Counted from the first letter of the stretch, positions 1 through 11,725 are shown. The stretch is DNA of 64,000 bases from Cavia porcellus (GCF_034190915.1 NW_026947486.1:80580044-80644043), one strand, 5' to 3'. Numbers and translations are program-made. Notes: generated from the sequence alone by a model not told the origin.

Positions 1-829
1 TGTCCCCATCTTCCTCTGTGTATTCAGCAGCAGCAGTGTGGAGCACAGAAGGAGTTTCGATGGGTGGGGATCAGCCGAAGGACAAGCTCCACTCCTGAAA
101 GCTATCTATCTGCAAGGGGATAGAGAACAAATAATGTCAATTTTATAGAGAGATGATATGTTGATTTTTTAGCATTTTGAGAGTAGGTGCCAAAGAAAAG
201 CTACACAAATAAAAAAGGAACATAAGACCAATGGAGCTCTCACAGCCTAGAGATAAAGGAGTAGGCAAGTGACCAGAGGGGTTAATTTTCTCCAAAATAT
301 GTGACAAGTACAAATTCAGAGTGAAATAGCTGGGTAGATGAGAACCCTGATTAGAAGAGTCTGCTGTGTAAGATTGCCGAAGTGGGCATGAGGGGAACTA
401 GTGAGTACAGAGAGGAAGTCAAATGACAGTGTACTCTCAACTTGTTACAGATTTTCTCCCTCAGGGCTCTTGTCCTGAAGATGACAAAGAATGAAGTCAG
501 CAGTCACAGCACTGGGGAACCAGCCAAGTGTAGTTTATTAGGAAGAACAAAGAAAAGCTGACAAAGAGGGGCTCTAAGGAAGGGTACCGCCGAGACACTT
601 AAGTTTGGGGCTTACATACATGCACACTTCAACAGGCACTGTTGGTGGGCCGCAAAAATGAAACTGTGGTTACCGCTTTTGCTAGACCTCTGACGTCAGA
701 AGGCAGACTTTCCTTGCGCTCTAACTTCTGGGAGTTTGTCTCAGGTTACTCAGTCTCTTGTCTTTAATTGACTACTGTCCCTCTGTCTCCTAGTCTCAGA
801 CATACTAGTAATTAATAGCAATCGTAGCT
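1..829. other. non-coding, probably SLC25A43 intron
   Basis: No gene or clearly recognisable repeat is seen here. It lies upstream of the penultimate coding exon of SLC25A43 and so is probably intronic. No coding segment of the upstream mitochondrial-carrier repeats could be found in it. Confidence 0.5.
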
Positions 830-1045
830 CTTAGGTATTGATCCTACTGCATGGCTGACATGCCGAATGCTTCACATTGAATTTTCATAGAAGCCCCATG
901 AAGTAGGTGTTGTTTCCATTTTCTTACTAGGGAAATTGAGGCTCGAGAAGATTACATAAGTTGCCTGGGAACACATAGCCAGTAAGCAAGGAAGCCGCGG
1001 GCTAGAACTTGACCTGTCCAACCGTAAAGTTATGCTCTTATTGTT
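830..1045 (-). repeat. MIR SINE, minus strand
   Basis: This reads as the reverse complement of the ancient MIR core: a 'cttactagggaaattgaggc' block, then 'cacatagccagtaagcaagg', then a degraded tRNA-like head. It is strongly diverged, as expected of a pan-mammalian relic. Confidence 0.7.
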
Positions 1046-2087
1046 ATTCAATGTCTCTCCTACAGGGCAGATCCTTGTTCCACTGCCATAGAACACTATA
1101 GATGTTTCACAATCAGCCAAACTACTGTATGCGCACAGCCTATTGTAAACCAAACGCCACTCCTGAAAGCCAGCTGTAAAGGGATGTCCCCCACAGGGTG
1201 GACAAATAGTGCTGATTTTACAGATAGTGTAGTGAAAAGTCAGTTTGTCTGATGATAGAATTCCTTTTCTAATGGAAAAAAACCAGTTACCTTCAGAGAT
1301 AGAGCCTTCTGACAATAACGAGATTCAGTCAGGATAGTTTTGGGGTTGGAGTGAGGTTTGTGAACTGGCTGAAAGAGGGGGCGGACAAAGTGACTTAATG
1401 GTGAGGATCACTGAATTTGAAGACCAACTGCCGGGATAGTATGGGGTGTCTTAAATGTTCCCTGACAGGATAATGAGGCTGGGCAAGAGTGAGCCAGCAG
1501 GTGTCACAGCCTTCAGTCAAGGTGGAAGAGTGGCCAGGAGGTCAGTAGATGTAGCAGGACAAAGTGTGAGTGACAGGAGCCCCCAGTTGAGGGCTAATTG
1601 TCATGAGAGTGAAGGAGTAGGGGTCTGGGAAGAGCAATGGGGAGCTAGAAGAGTGCCATGATTGCTCTGCTTCCCACCAGTGACATCTGTCATGTGGGAA
1701 TAAGCGGGCGCCATCTGCTGTAGTAACTTCCCAGTGGAGGGAGCAGTTAAGACAGAGACAGGAGGGCACTGAAGTTGATTAAGGGCATAGGAGTATTACC
1801 ATGCATGGAAGGTGTAGGCTGGAATGGAGTGGAAGTACAGAATCAAGCCTTCTGAATTCTTGCTTCCTTCTTGGCAAAATAAACCACACATAAATGAACA
1901 AGGCACCATGGTTTTATTGATACTCATTCTAAACCCATGGGCCAGGAAGAACACTATGGCAGCCATTCTTTGCCATTTTAACTCAGCCGGGAACATAACA
2001 TCCTGAGTGCCGACTTGAGATTCTGGGTACTAGGACACTTATTTCTCAGGATTTCAATCATCCAACCCACCTTCTATTTCCTGCCAG
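1046..2087. other. non-coding, probable SLC25A43 intron
   Basis: Unique-looking sequence before the acceptor of the penultimate SLC25A43 exon. Short open frames occur on both strands, but none resembles a carrier exon or any family I recognise. Confidence 0.5.
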
Positions 2088-3064
2088 GCTCAGAGCCCCT
2101 ATCTTCCCCACTGTGGAGGTGTAGATGTTCATTTCTCAGGAGCAGTGGACTGTTTCCGACAGATTGTGAAGGCCCAGGGAGTCCTGGGGCTCTGGAGTGG
2201 ATTGACAGCCAACTTATTAAAGGTGAGAAGGGCAGTCAATTTATTGTTTCTCTGTGTCTCCCAGTTCTACCTTTTCCTTTGTCCCTGCCCCCATAGAAAC
2301 ACCCATTAACACTGAGGATCGCACAGGACCCATAGATGCAGACTGGCTGTTAGCCCCCAAAGAGTGGGGGGACCCTGTGTAGTCATGGAACTTCTTATAC
2401 CCCATCCTACAGGAGCTAAGCATTTAACTTAGAGGTTCTTAACATGAGATTCCTTGACCCCTAAGGAGCTATGACCCCATCAAAAGCTGTCTGCAAATGT
2501 GTGTGTATCCTATTCCCAATAAATTCCATGATCAAAGGGCAAAAGTGAAGAACTCTGAGTGAACCTTACACTAGCTGCCATGTAAACGATACCAGTCAAG
2601 GCCAACATATACTGACAGGCAGTGTCAGATCGCCCATGGGCCCATCAGCTCAGGCCTGCTGCCTCCCCAGCCTATGCCCTTTAGTCACTCTGCCTACACT
2701 GTACCAGTGTTCCTCTGCCCACTTCCTTGATTCCAAAGAGAAATGCCACGTCGTGATGCCCACAACTGTTATCTCAGTTCATTCTGATCCACCTTAATTG
2801 TTGACATGTTGACATTTTCCTAATGAGAGTTGAAAATAATCACATTTATTTTCTGTTTAACAGATAGTTCCATATTTTGGAGTAATGTTCAGCACCTTTG
2901 AGTTCTGCAAGAGAATATGTCTTTACCAAAATGGTTACATCGTGTCTCCCCTGAACTACAAGTTGACTCCAGGGGTGGACCAGAGCTTGAAGCCCCAGGA
3001 ATTAAGGGAATTAAAGAAATTCTTGAGAACTGAAAAACTGAAGTCTAAAAAACCAACTTTGTAA
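2088..3064 (+). CDS. SLC25A43: SLC25A43, last two coding exons (partial gene)
   Basis: SLC25A43 is a member of the mitochondrial carrier (solute carrier 25) family in the inner membrane; its substrate is not firmly established. Two coding exons are visible. The first, 2088-2222 (45 codons), follows a polypyrimidine tract and cag, begins AQSPYLPHCGG and ends at aag|gtgag. The second, 2864-3064, follows tttaacag, begins IVPYFGVMFSTFEFC and ends in KKPTL and TAA at 3062-3064. The 135-bp exon is exactly in phase with the next, giving 111 C-terminal residues that cover most of the third carrier repeat (LGLWSGLTANLLK then the last transmembrane helix) and a basic Lys-rich tail. The known vertebrate protein is about 340 residues, so the N-terminal two thirds must lie upstream of the window. 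The downstream neighbour SLC25A5, on the same strand, supports the assignment. Both splice junctions look intact and there is no frameshift. Confidence 0.93.
2223..2863 (+). other. SLC25A43: last intron of SLC25A43
   Basis: A GT-AG intron (gtgaga ... tttctgtttaacag) of 641 bp, phase 0. I recognise no repeat or gene inside it. Confidence 0.85.
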
Positions 3065-3545
3065 GACCGAACAGAACTAGAAGTATACTGGCTGAAGGCA
3101 TGCTGCGGTCAAAGATGATGTAACCTCACAGTTGTGCACGGAGGAGTAGTGAGAGGGTGTTCCCATCTACCATTCTTGGAAATGAGATCCTTTGGCCATA
3201 AACCACCTTGGAGCCACCACAGTGATATCTCCACGAACACCTGGACCGTGAGAGGATTTCCCAGCACTATTGCATCACTATGGCAATCCCACCAGATTTG
3301 TGTGTGTCTGATACTGCAGATGAAGCCCCAGGCCTTCGCACTGAGCTACAGCCCCAGCCCTTTATGGTTTTTATTTTGAGAAAGGATTTCACTAAGTCAC
3401 TAAGTTATCCATGCTGGACTTGAACCTATGGTCTTCCTGCTGCAGCCTCCCAGAGTGCTGGGATTATGGGCATGCCCCACCACACCCAGCTCCCTCCAGA
3501 TTTTATAAGTGAAGCCTAGCAATAAAAAGATGTGCACTGTACACT
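3065..3545 (+). other. SLC25A43: SLC25A43 3' UTR with poly(A) signal
   Basis: Sequence downstream of the SLC25A43 stop. The first canonical AATAAA hexamer is at 3521-3526, so cleavage is expected about 15-25 bases later. The UTR contains an antisense SINE just before the signal. Alternative more distal poly(A) sites cannot be excluded. Confidence 0.6.
3306..3491 (-). repeat. B1-ID dimeric SINE (antisense) in SLC25A43 3' UTR
   Basis: On the minus strand a 7SL-derived B1 unit ('ctgggtgtggtggggcatgc', 'gcagcaggaagaccatagg') is followed by a tRNA-like ID monomer ('ggctgtagctcagtgcgaag'). The composite structure is typical of B1-dID elements of non-murid rodents. Confidence 0.75.
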
Positions 3546-4260
3546 CAGAAGAGCAACACAACACTGAAGCAGTGACATTCCCATGACATCACAAAGCAAC
3601 ATGTATTGAAGTGGCAAATCAGAGATTGCTCAGCTCAGCCACAAGTACAGGGTCACTCACAGTCAGAGCAGGCTTGCACAGACTAGTTTCACTTGGTTTG
3701 ATCTGTGGCCTCCCCTATGGCATTCTTGCACTCATAACCTCTCCTCACTTCTGAGGGCACATGCCACAGTGTAGATTAGGCCTTATCAGAAACCAGATCA
3801 AAATGGTAGCTTTAAAAGTAGATCACTTCTTTTAGTAGAGTCAGCCTTCTTATTGAAATATGAAGCATCCCAGGCTTAGATGCTTGTTTCAGGAAGGCAG
3901 TTTTTACTATGCTGGCTTAACTCTTCCGCTTTATAGACCATCTTCTAGTTGAAGTCATGTACAGTTCAAGTGGCCTAAATTCTCGGTCTTTTTAACTCGC
4001 TTTGCAAGACCGCCATGAAGATAAATTATTTAGTCATCTTGAGTTTTTCTCAGAAGATGTCCCAGTTGCCTAGAAAGGATCAAATGAAATGTTTGACACA
4101 CATATCCCCCCAAAATGTAAAGAATGAAAATATTTTAATCTAATCACCTATAGTAGATTTTCTAAAAATCAAATTTCAAGATTGTTCCACCTTAGAGGCT
4201 CATAACTGTGCATTTTAAATAACATCTATATACTTACAATGCATTAATGTCTAACATTAA
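3546..4260. other. intergenic, no recognised feature
   Basis: AT-rich unique sequence between the SLC25A43 3' end and a TA microsatellite. I see no gene or repeat I can name. Confidence 0.5.
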
Positions 4261-4268
4261 GTTGTTAA

Positions 4269-4270
<2 letters not shown>

Positions 4271-4311
<41 letters not shown>
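4271..4311. repeat. (AT)n microsatellite
   Basis: An uninterrupted run of about 20 AT dinucleotides. Confidence 0.97.
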
Positions 4312-4314
<3 letters not shown>

Positions 4315-4577
4315 CTCTCCCTCTCCCACACTCATAAATATACACTCAGGTTTTCAGTATGTTGAAAGCATTTTTCTTATTAAATTTATTGTGCTGGTGA
4401 CTTATTACTAATCACAATTATAAAATTATGGTTAAATACCAAGCTACCAAAATCTTTAAACTTCCAGAATCTTGCCTCATTTAAATGCACCAGAATAACT
4501 CATTTTTCAGTTTGTGTGGCAAACTGAGTTTTACTAGGAGTGGCATTTAACACATACACATGAAAACCTCATCTATT

Positions 4578-4670
4578 GGGGCTGGGGATTTAGCTCAGCG
4601 GCATAAGCGCCTGCTTTGCAAACTCATGGTCGTGAGTTCAATCCCCAGTACTGATAAAAATAAAAATAAA
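4578..4670 (+). repeat. young Ala-tRNA-derived SINE
   Basis: The tRNA-like head has an A box (tagctcagcggcataagcg) and a degraded B box (gagttcaatcccc), followed by GGTACTGATAAAA and an A-rich tail. It is flanked by the 15-bp target-site duplication gaaaacctcatctat (4562-4576 and 4671-4685). Confidence 0.93.
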
Positions 4671-4821
4671 GAAAACCTCATCTATAGCCCAGTATGAGTT
4701 TGGAGGGTGATGAATTGTTAACCCCGAGGGAATGAACAGTTCACATTTGTTACTTTTTTAAATTTCCCTTGAAAGGAACAACCTTGCCAAAGTTTCTGAA
4801 AGCTGCAAAAATGTGAAAGCT

Positions 4822-4928
4822 GGGGGCTGGGGATTTAGCTCAGCGGCATAAGTGCTTGCCTTGCAAGCAGGCAGTCATGAGTTCGATCCCCGGTACCGAT
4901 AAAAAGGAAAAAGCCAAAAAAAAAAAAA
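4822..4928 (+). repeat. young Ala-tRNA-derived SINE
   Basis: Near-consensus copy with A box, intact B box gagttcgatcccc and CGGTACCGATAAAA terminus. An imperfect duplication of aaaaatgtgaaarctg lies on both sides. Confidence 0.92.
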
Positions 4929-4939
4929 TGTGAAAACTG

Positions 4940-5700
4940 TCCTGGGTCACACTTATCAAAAGAAGTCATCACCTATTTCTAAAATGTGACAAGCAAGGTC
5001 CCAACTCCCATTCTCATTGGCTGTCACCAAGAGTGCAGGGCGGGTTCCAGAGAACAAGAGTGTAACATTTCTGCCTTGGGCTGTCTTGCTCAAGGAATGT
5101 GAGAACTGTTATCTTTGTCCAGGGACAGCAATGGATTATCTGACATGGGCCGACAGATTAAACCGAAAACCCCTGAATGATGGAAGTTGCCTCACTTGTG
5201 ACAAATGAGGTGGGTCAGTGTTGGATGCAGTCTAGCGACAGCAAATAAGCAGGTCCTGAAGGAAGGAAAAGCAGTTCGTAGGCAGGGGAACGCATACTGG
5301 GAGTTACTCCCAGGAGCCAACACACTCTGCCAATGCAAGTCGCAAGGCACTAAAATGTTAGAGTTTTCTGGTGCAATATAGAAGGAGAATATAAAAAAAA
5401 GTGAAAGTGGTCCTTTTATTCAAAGGACATGGAGAGGCGCCCACAACCTGCAATGATTTGGCTTTCTCCTCTGACCGGTATGGGTTGGGGGCATATGTGA
5501 CCTTTGACTAGATGTGGTGCTTGGGTAGGCCTTTATGACACACAGGAGCTGATTGGAATTTTCTTCATGCACACAGGGACAGGAAGGAGGGAGTTGTAAT
5601 TGGGGAAGAAGAAGGAAGTTGCTGTCAGTGTAAGCATTCTCGATTTGGCCTTCCAACATGTTGGACAACGGCCTTAATGTCCTGTAATTTATTCTAGGGC
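4940..5700. other. intergenic, no recognised feature
   Basis: Unique-looking sequence. Short open frames here (63 codons at 5017-5208, 138 codons on the minus strand near 5420-5836) show no family resemblance, and the second runs into L1-derived DNA. Confidence 0.45.
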
Positions 5701-5759
5701 AAAATGCTTTCATTGAGGAGATGGCAGCTGAAGAAAGGCCTCCAGAACTGGAGCAAATG

Positions 5760-6420
5760 AAATGCTCATCCACTGCTGTTGGGAATGTAAAATGGATCAG
5801 GAAAAATCTTTGGCAGTTCTTCAAGTAGTCCAACATATACAGTAGTTACCCTATGACCTAGCAATTCCACTCCTGGATATACACCCAAGAAATGAAAACC
5901 TACCTCCATGCAAGATGTTTTATAGAAATGTTTACAGCAGCATCACTCATAATAGGCAAAAATCCCAAATATCCAAGTGATGGATAAATAAAGTGTGACA
6001 TATCTATATAATGGAATACTACTTAGAAACAGGCAGAATTAACTACTGATACATACAGTAACATGCATGAATCTGAACAAATAATATGCTGAGAAGTGAG
6101 ACCCCCCCTCCCAAAAAGAGATTATATTGTATTATTCCATTTACTTGAAATTCTAGGAAATGCAAACTAACCTTTAGTGGCAGAAAGCTTCAGTGGTTGT
6201 CTGGGATGGAGGCATTACCTAGAGGCATGTGAAATTTTTGGATAGGTGGTGGTTCACTATGTTAATTACCATGATGGTTTCACATTTGTACCCATATGTA
6301 AAAACCTCACCAAAGTATACTCTTCAAATATATACAGTAACCATAGAAAGGTTATACCTTGCTAAGACTTGTTTCATTTTAAGAAGTTTGCTGAAGATTG
6401 AAATCTGTTACATACTAAGC
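5760..6420 (+). repeat. L1 fragment (3' end of ORF2 and 3' UTR)
   Basis: Characteristic old-L1 text: 'caattccactcctggatata', then 'tacagcagcatcactcataa', 'gtgatggataaataaagtgt' and 'aatggaatactacttagaaa', running on into 3' UTR-like sequence. It is heavily mutated and non-coding. Confidence 0.8.
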
Positions 6421-6959
6421 CTTCCAAAAATCAAATCCTTCCAAGAACTCAGGGGAAGAGAAAGTTCAAATGCCATTTTGAGGAGGTTAGATTTGATTCA
6501 GTAAGCAAAGGGGAGATATGAACGAAGGTCTTGGGAAACGTAGGCGATGTGGTAAAGCTGGATATGAATAAGAATGTTCCAGAAGCTGATACAGTAAAAG
6601 ACTAGCCACAAGAAGACAGGCCCAGAATGTAATCAGTATGTGCTAATAAAAGTGTAAAAATAAATTTTAAAAAAAGAAGGCAGGTTCACAAATGCTGCGC
6701 ATTGATTTCACTATAAACACAACAATGACTCACTGGAAATATGAGCTGGCTCTGAATACTGAATGTGCTTTTCCCAGGTACCTCTTAGGAATTCAAATCC
6801 TGCTCATGTGGTCTCTGATATGGTTACCAAATTATAGGTGGGACCTAGGACAAAGCACTGACTTACACCCCACTGAAGCAGACTTGGAGTGAACTGTTCA
6901 TGAAAATTCAAAGTCACTCAACTAAGAATTTTTCTTAATAGTAATAAAACCAAACACGC

Positions 6960-7195
6960 AATACATGCTTATTGTGTACTGTACTCTGATTTATACACAC
7001 ATTATGGCAGTTATTTGTCCCTATAGTCTTTGGAGATATACATACTGTCATCCCCATTTTATATCTGAAGAAAAAGAAAAATAGGTTTGGAGAGTTTAGC
7101 AGCTTATGCCCAGGGTTACAGCTAGCAAGTGGCAGAGTTAGTATTTGAATTCAAGCAATCTGGTTCCACAGTGCATCCTCGTAACCATTGGGCTA
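6960..7195 (-). repeat. MIR SINE, minus strand
   Basis: Antisense MIR signature 'tcatccccattttatatctg', then 'gttacagctagcaagtggca' and a tRNA-like end. Confidence 0.75.
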
Positions 7196-7721
7196 AATTA
7201 CCTTTCTCTTCCTATTTTGCCCTAGATTTCCAAACCTAGATCCTAAAATCCATTGAAACTTACAGATACAAAAAAAGAGATAGAAACATATAATCCCTGG
7301 AGAATTCTCTCCTCAACCAGAAAAACACTGTCCTCTACAGGGCGCCTACTAAGAGCCTATTCTGCCTCAACTTTTAGCATTTCCAGTAACAAGAAATTCA
7401 TCAGGTTGTACAGTAACCCATTTCACCTTTAAATAACTCACATTTGAGAAGATAATTTCTCAGTGAGTTGAAAAGTCTACCTTTATGAAGGTAGACTTTC
7501 TACAGCTAGTGCTAATTCCACATAGAATATCCACTAGTATATGCTTCTACCCAGCAGTCCTTTAATTATAAAGCCAGTTGTATGTTATTCCTCCTTCATC
7601 CAAGCTCTTTCCCAATTCAGTGTCTCTCATTCATTCCACCATTTCTTCTATAACATGATCCACAGACATTTCAGTTTCCTGATAGCTTCTCTGAATATGT
7701 TCCAGTCTTTTAAATGCCTTC
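7196..7721. other. intergenic, no gene
   Basis: No coding or repeat feature recognised. A short inverted repeat lies at about 7468-7500 (agtctacctttatgaaggtagact), which could form a 10-bp hairpin of unknown significance. Confidence 0.4.
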
Positions 7722-7855
7722 TTTGGTTTGTTTGTTTGTTTTTGAGTTATAGTCTTGCTATATAGTCCAGGTCAGCCTTGAACTTGTGGTGATCCTCTTG
7801 CCTCAGCCTCCCAGGGAACTGGGAATAGAGGCCTGTGTCACCACAGCTGGCTTAA
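7722..7855 (-). repeat. B1 SINE, minus strand
   Basis: On the minus strand: B1 head, 'gaggctgaggcaagaggatc', and a tail of tttgtttgtttgttt on the plus strand. Monomeric. Confidence 0.8.
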
Positions 7856-8019
7856 ACGTATTTTTTAATCTGAACTAATTAGAGAATAATCTATATGAAC
7901 ACTGTAGTTTATTATATATTTTTTTTCTTTTTGGATATCTCCCTCTTCACCCCTCTTTCTCTTTTGGTGTGTAACGAGGATATATTTAGCCTCACTGATC
8001 CATTTGATATCTACTTTGT

Positions 8020-8020
<1 letters not shown>

Positions 8021-8059
<39 letters not shown>
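8021..8059. repeat. (CA)n microsatellite
   Basis: About 18 CA units beginning after tttgtgta and ending in cgcaca. Confidence 0.95.
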
Positions 8060-8060
<1 letters not shown>

Positions 8061-8975
8061 TTAGTTAACCTATAACCATGGCCAGCATTCTTTTTCTTAA
8101 CAACCCAGATGGTACAGTCATTGGTCCCAAGATATCACTTTCAGTTTGCTGACCAGATCTTCCTTATTGAGTGTCAGTATCAAGTCCAGCTTAGATATAT
8201 AGCCCATTGCTTCTCAATGGTTATGAGACTGTAACTGTCATAAAGAGTCAAGAACTTATCATATGTGTTGCTGTTAGCATAATGAAGCTTCTAGGGGACA
8301 TTTGGATGGTCTATGTTCCTTGTCATCATTTCTTGCCTCTGCCATAGTTTTGTGGAGTACTAGCCATATTATTTACCTGAGTGCTGGCTCATATATTTCC
8401 ACAACTCTGAGCACTTCCATTTTCCCTTTCATCCCTAGTGAATGCTTTTCACATGATATATTGTTGTTCTCTTTTCTTGCTGCGTGCTATCTCTCAGAAC
8501 CAGACTTACTCTTCCTTTTCGTGATGAGAGCCAGAAGTCCTCGTTTCCACAGTACATAAAATATCCATGGGCATTTTACACCATACCCATAAAACTGTGT
8601 TCTCCCGCCTGAATTAAATTTTTACATTCAGTTTACTACCCATATTCTGGGTGTTGGCACATAATATCTGAGGCCCTAAGTTTTGCTGTTTATTCTTCCT
8701 GGTTTTTTCTTCAGAGTTAATAGGCACTGCCTTAGTTTTAGTTCTCCTTTCTCTGTTGTGTACTGCATTCTACATAGTTCCTAGAAACTCAGCAGTTACT
8801 ACTGACAGAGTCCCGACTATGTCCCACTGGAGGAAATCAGTTTTTAATGAAGTGATATCCGTGTCATTGTCAATATCATTATTGTTATATGAATATTATT
8901 CTCTATTCTCCTGGGCTCTTGCTCTTGGTTTCTTTTCCTTTTGCTTTTTTTTTAAGTTCACACTTATGAAAAATG
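8060..8975. other. intergenic, no gene
   Basis: AT-rich DNA of unclear origin, possibly degraded LINE sequence. Open frames of 85 and 94 codons here look like chance and show no family resemblance. Confidence 0.4.
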
Positions 8976-9049
8976 TTGCAAAAATTAGTACAGATACATC
9001 TCGCAAGAGGCTGATATCCAGAATACACAAAGAACTCTAAAAACTCAAT

Positions 9050-9338
9050 ATCACAAGGTATGGTGGTACATGCCAGTAATCCCAGTTACTTGGGAGGCTA
9101 AAACAGGAGGGTCAGAAGTTTGAGGTCAGCCTAAGAAACGTCAGCAAGACCATCTCATAATAAAACTAAAAAAGAAGGGCTGGGGATTTAGCTCAGCGGC
9201 ATAAGTGCCTGCTTTGCAAGCGCGTGGTCGTGAGTTCGATCCCTGGTACTGATAAAATAAATAAATAAAATAAAACTAAAAAAGGCTGGGATGTAGCTTA
9301 GTTTAGTGCTCTGTGGGTTCAATCCCCAGTACCACAAA
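9050..9338 (+). repeat. B1-ID dimeric SINE, interrupted
   Basis: The B1 half runs to about 9160, and the ID half ('ggctgggatgtagcttagtt', 'gtgggttcaatccccagtac') resumes at 9285. The linker is split by a younger Ala-tRNA SINE. Confidence 0.85.
9175..9270 (+). repeat. young Ala-tRNA SINE nested in a B1-ID linker
   Basis: Near-consensus element with B box gagttcgatccct and tail (aaat)n. A perfect 14-bp duplication taaaactaaaaaag lies at 9161-9174 and 9271-9284. Confidence 0.94.
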
Positions 9339-9504
9339 AAAGTTAATAGGTAATAGATCAAAGTAAATACTTCTCTAAAGAAGATATACAAATGGCCAAC
9401 AGGTACATGAAGACTCAACCTTGCTAATCATCAAGGAAATGCAAATCAAAACCATTGTGAATTGTCATTTCACCCCATTAAAAACAGCTATTATCAAAAA
9501 GACA

Positions 9505-9680
9505 GTCCAGACATGGTAGCTCATAGCTGTAATCCCAGATGCCTTGGAGGCTGAGGCAGGAGACCCACAAGTTCAAAGCCAGCCTTAACAAGACCTGTCT
9601 CAAAATAAAATATAAAAAAGAACAAGGCATGGAGGTCAGCATTTCTTGGGCTCAATCCCAAGTACTTCAAACAACAACTA
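9505..9680 (+). repeat. B1-ID dimeric SINE
   Basis: B1 text 'gcctggagg'-like core with 'ggctgaggcaggagacccac', a linker of aaaataaaatataaaa, then a decayed ID half ending 'gggctcaatcccaagtac'. Confidence 0.75.
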
Positions 9681-9694
9681 ATATCTAATTCTGG

Positions 9695-9855
9695 ATACTC
9701 TCTGGCAGCTAAGTACAAGGCCAGTCTGAGCAGCTTAATGAGATCTTGTCTCAAACTTTTAAAAGAGCTGGGGATATAACTCAGTGGGAGATTGCTTCCC
9801 TAGCATGCATGAGTCCCTGGGTTCAGTCCCAGGACCACACACACACACACACACG
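9695..9855 (+). repeat. B1-ID SINE (5' truncated) plus (CA)n tail
   Basis: The 3' part of a B1 is joined to an ID unit ('gctggggatataactcagtg', 'gttcagtcccaggaccacac') that ends in (CA)8. Confidence 0.78.
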
Positions 9856-10426
9856 AATAAAAAATAACAAGTGGGCTACCTGTGCATCACTAATGCCCCT
9901 TAGGCACCACCTCAAACCTAAGCTACATGTATGCCCCCACACCACATGTCTGGTGGAGAGAATGCCAGCTCCTGGAGACAATGCCAGACCCCAGAGGGTC
10001 AGGTGGTCTGTCCACACATTCTTAAAATAAAGGTCATTTATATTTCATACTTCCTATCTTTTCAGCCACACCAAGATTCTATCACATGTGGCTCAACTGA
10101 TGAAGGGATACAGAAAATCTGGTGCATATGTGTCATGGAATATTACTCAGTCATAAAATGGATGAAATCCTATCATTTGCCACAACACAGACCAACTGGA
10201 GATCATTTTAAGTGAAAGAAATAAGCCAACCTACTATATGTCTGGTACAAGTTTGTGCTCTCTAAAATAGAAGAATGTATTTTAGGAACAACAGAGGTTA
10301 AGAGTAGGAATATTTATTGAGAGAAAGAAAGCTTCTGTCTGAGAGGGAGACAGAAAGGGTCCCCAGTGGGTTGCCAGGGACTCTGGTTTTTGTAGGAATT
10401 TTCATAGAGTAAAACCATAAGGTGAA

Positions 10427-10583
10427 GCCAGGCGTGGTGGCTCACGCCTGTAATCCCAGCACTCAGGAGGCTGAGGCAGGAGGATCTTTGCAAGTTTGAG
10501 ACCAGCCTGGGCTACAAAGTGAGCTCAAGGGCAGCCTAAAATGCACAGTGAGACCCTGTCTCAAAAAAAAAAAAAAAAAAAAC
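10427..10583 (+). repeat. B1 SINE, monomeric
   Basis: Well-preserved head ggcgtggtggctcacgcctg, 'gaggctgaggcaggaggatc', an internal duplication typical of B1 (agcctgggctacaaagtgag / gcagcctaaaatgcacagtg), and a poly(A) tail of about 21. Confidence 0.92.
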
Positions 10584-11630
10584 AAACCTTGAGGTGATGC
10601 AGGTCTAAAATTGGGGGAAAATAGGAACTCACAAGGTACATGGGAATGAAGTGGGACAGAGCTATGTTTAGCCAATAAGATTAATAGTTCAGATAAAATT
10701 GATTACATTGGGGATAAATGGGGCAGTGAGTCACATAGAAAGCGGACATTCTTAGCAGTGACTCTTCCCTAGGGATTGGAATGGTGAGTCCTGACTTCTC
10801 AAAGTGATCCAGAGTTAATCCCTAAGGATTATACTTAAGGGTGTGGTTGCATTTGTTTTGCCTTTTGTCCTAAGATCTGGCCCACAGCAAGAGGTGTGTG
10901 TCTCCTCCAGGGCCATCAGACCTCTGGTCCTCTGTGCCAGGTTCTTTGAGGGCCTAGCCCTGACTCCCTGCCTATATAATATTTCTAACTAGCTCAGCTG
11001 CCTGTAACACTAGGAGCAAGAAATTTAGTGTGTTATTGTACAGTAGGATGACTACAGATAACGACATACAGTCGGTGGTACCTTAGTTTATGAACTTTAA
11101 TTTGTTTCACGCTTTGGGGAAATGGACTTATTTGTGCTTATGTGGGGAAGATGGCTGTAGTTGTTTTTGCCACCCAAAGTGGAGTTTGTGAACAGAAGCA
11201 AAATTTTATTTGAGCACCAAATTGTTTACAAACAGAAGTGTTCATGAACTGAGGTATTAATGTACTATATGTTTTCATAAAGCTAGAATAGAGGAGTTTG
11301 AAAGTTTTCTCTATCAAGAAATGATAAATGGTTGAGGACATGAATATGCTTAACCCAGTTTACAAGTTACACAATGTACACATGTATAGAAACATTACAC
11401 GGCACTCCATAAACATGTACAATTTTGCTTTTATGAATCCATTGAAGATAAATTTTTAAAATTGTACAAAGAATTCCCACATATCCTTTACCCAACACCT
11501 CCAAAAGTTAATATTTTACATAACAACAGTAAGACTAGTATTGGTACTACCATTAACTTATGTAAAGATACTCAACTATTATCATCAAAACTGTTTTCTG
11601 GTCCAAAATCACACAGTGCAGTAAATTCCT
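10584..11630. other. intergenic, no gene
   Basis: Unique-looking sequence with no recognisable coding segment. The open frame from 11462 is open only because it runs into the CT microsatellite. Confidence 0.45.
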
Positions 11631-11645
11631 CTCTCTCTCTCTATC

Positions 11646-11682
<37 letters not shown>

Positions 11683-11725
11683 CTCTGTCTCTCTCTGTCT
11701 CTCTCTATCTCTTTCTATCTCTCTA

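Larger units (their letters stand above)
8976..10340 (+). repeat. fragmented L1 ORF2/3' end, split by SINEs
   Basis: Three L1 pieces lie in order and orientation: 8976-9050 ('gctgatatccagaatacaca'), 9339-9505 ('caaatggccaacaggtacat', 'aaggaaatgcaaatcaaaac') and about 10050-10340 ('atggaatattactcagtcat'). The gaps are filled by B1-ID and Ala-tRNA SINEs, so one old L1 was later interrupted several times. Confidence 0.82.

Noticed and set aside
1..2087. Earlier SLC25A43 exons in the first 2 kb
   Set aside because: No segment encodes the preceding carrier-repeat sequence, and no suitably phased exon was found.
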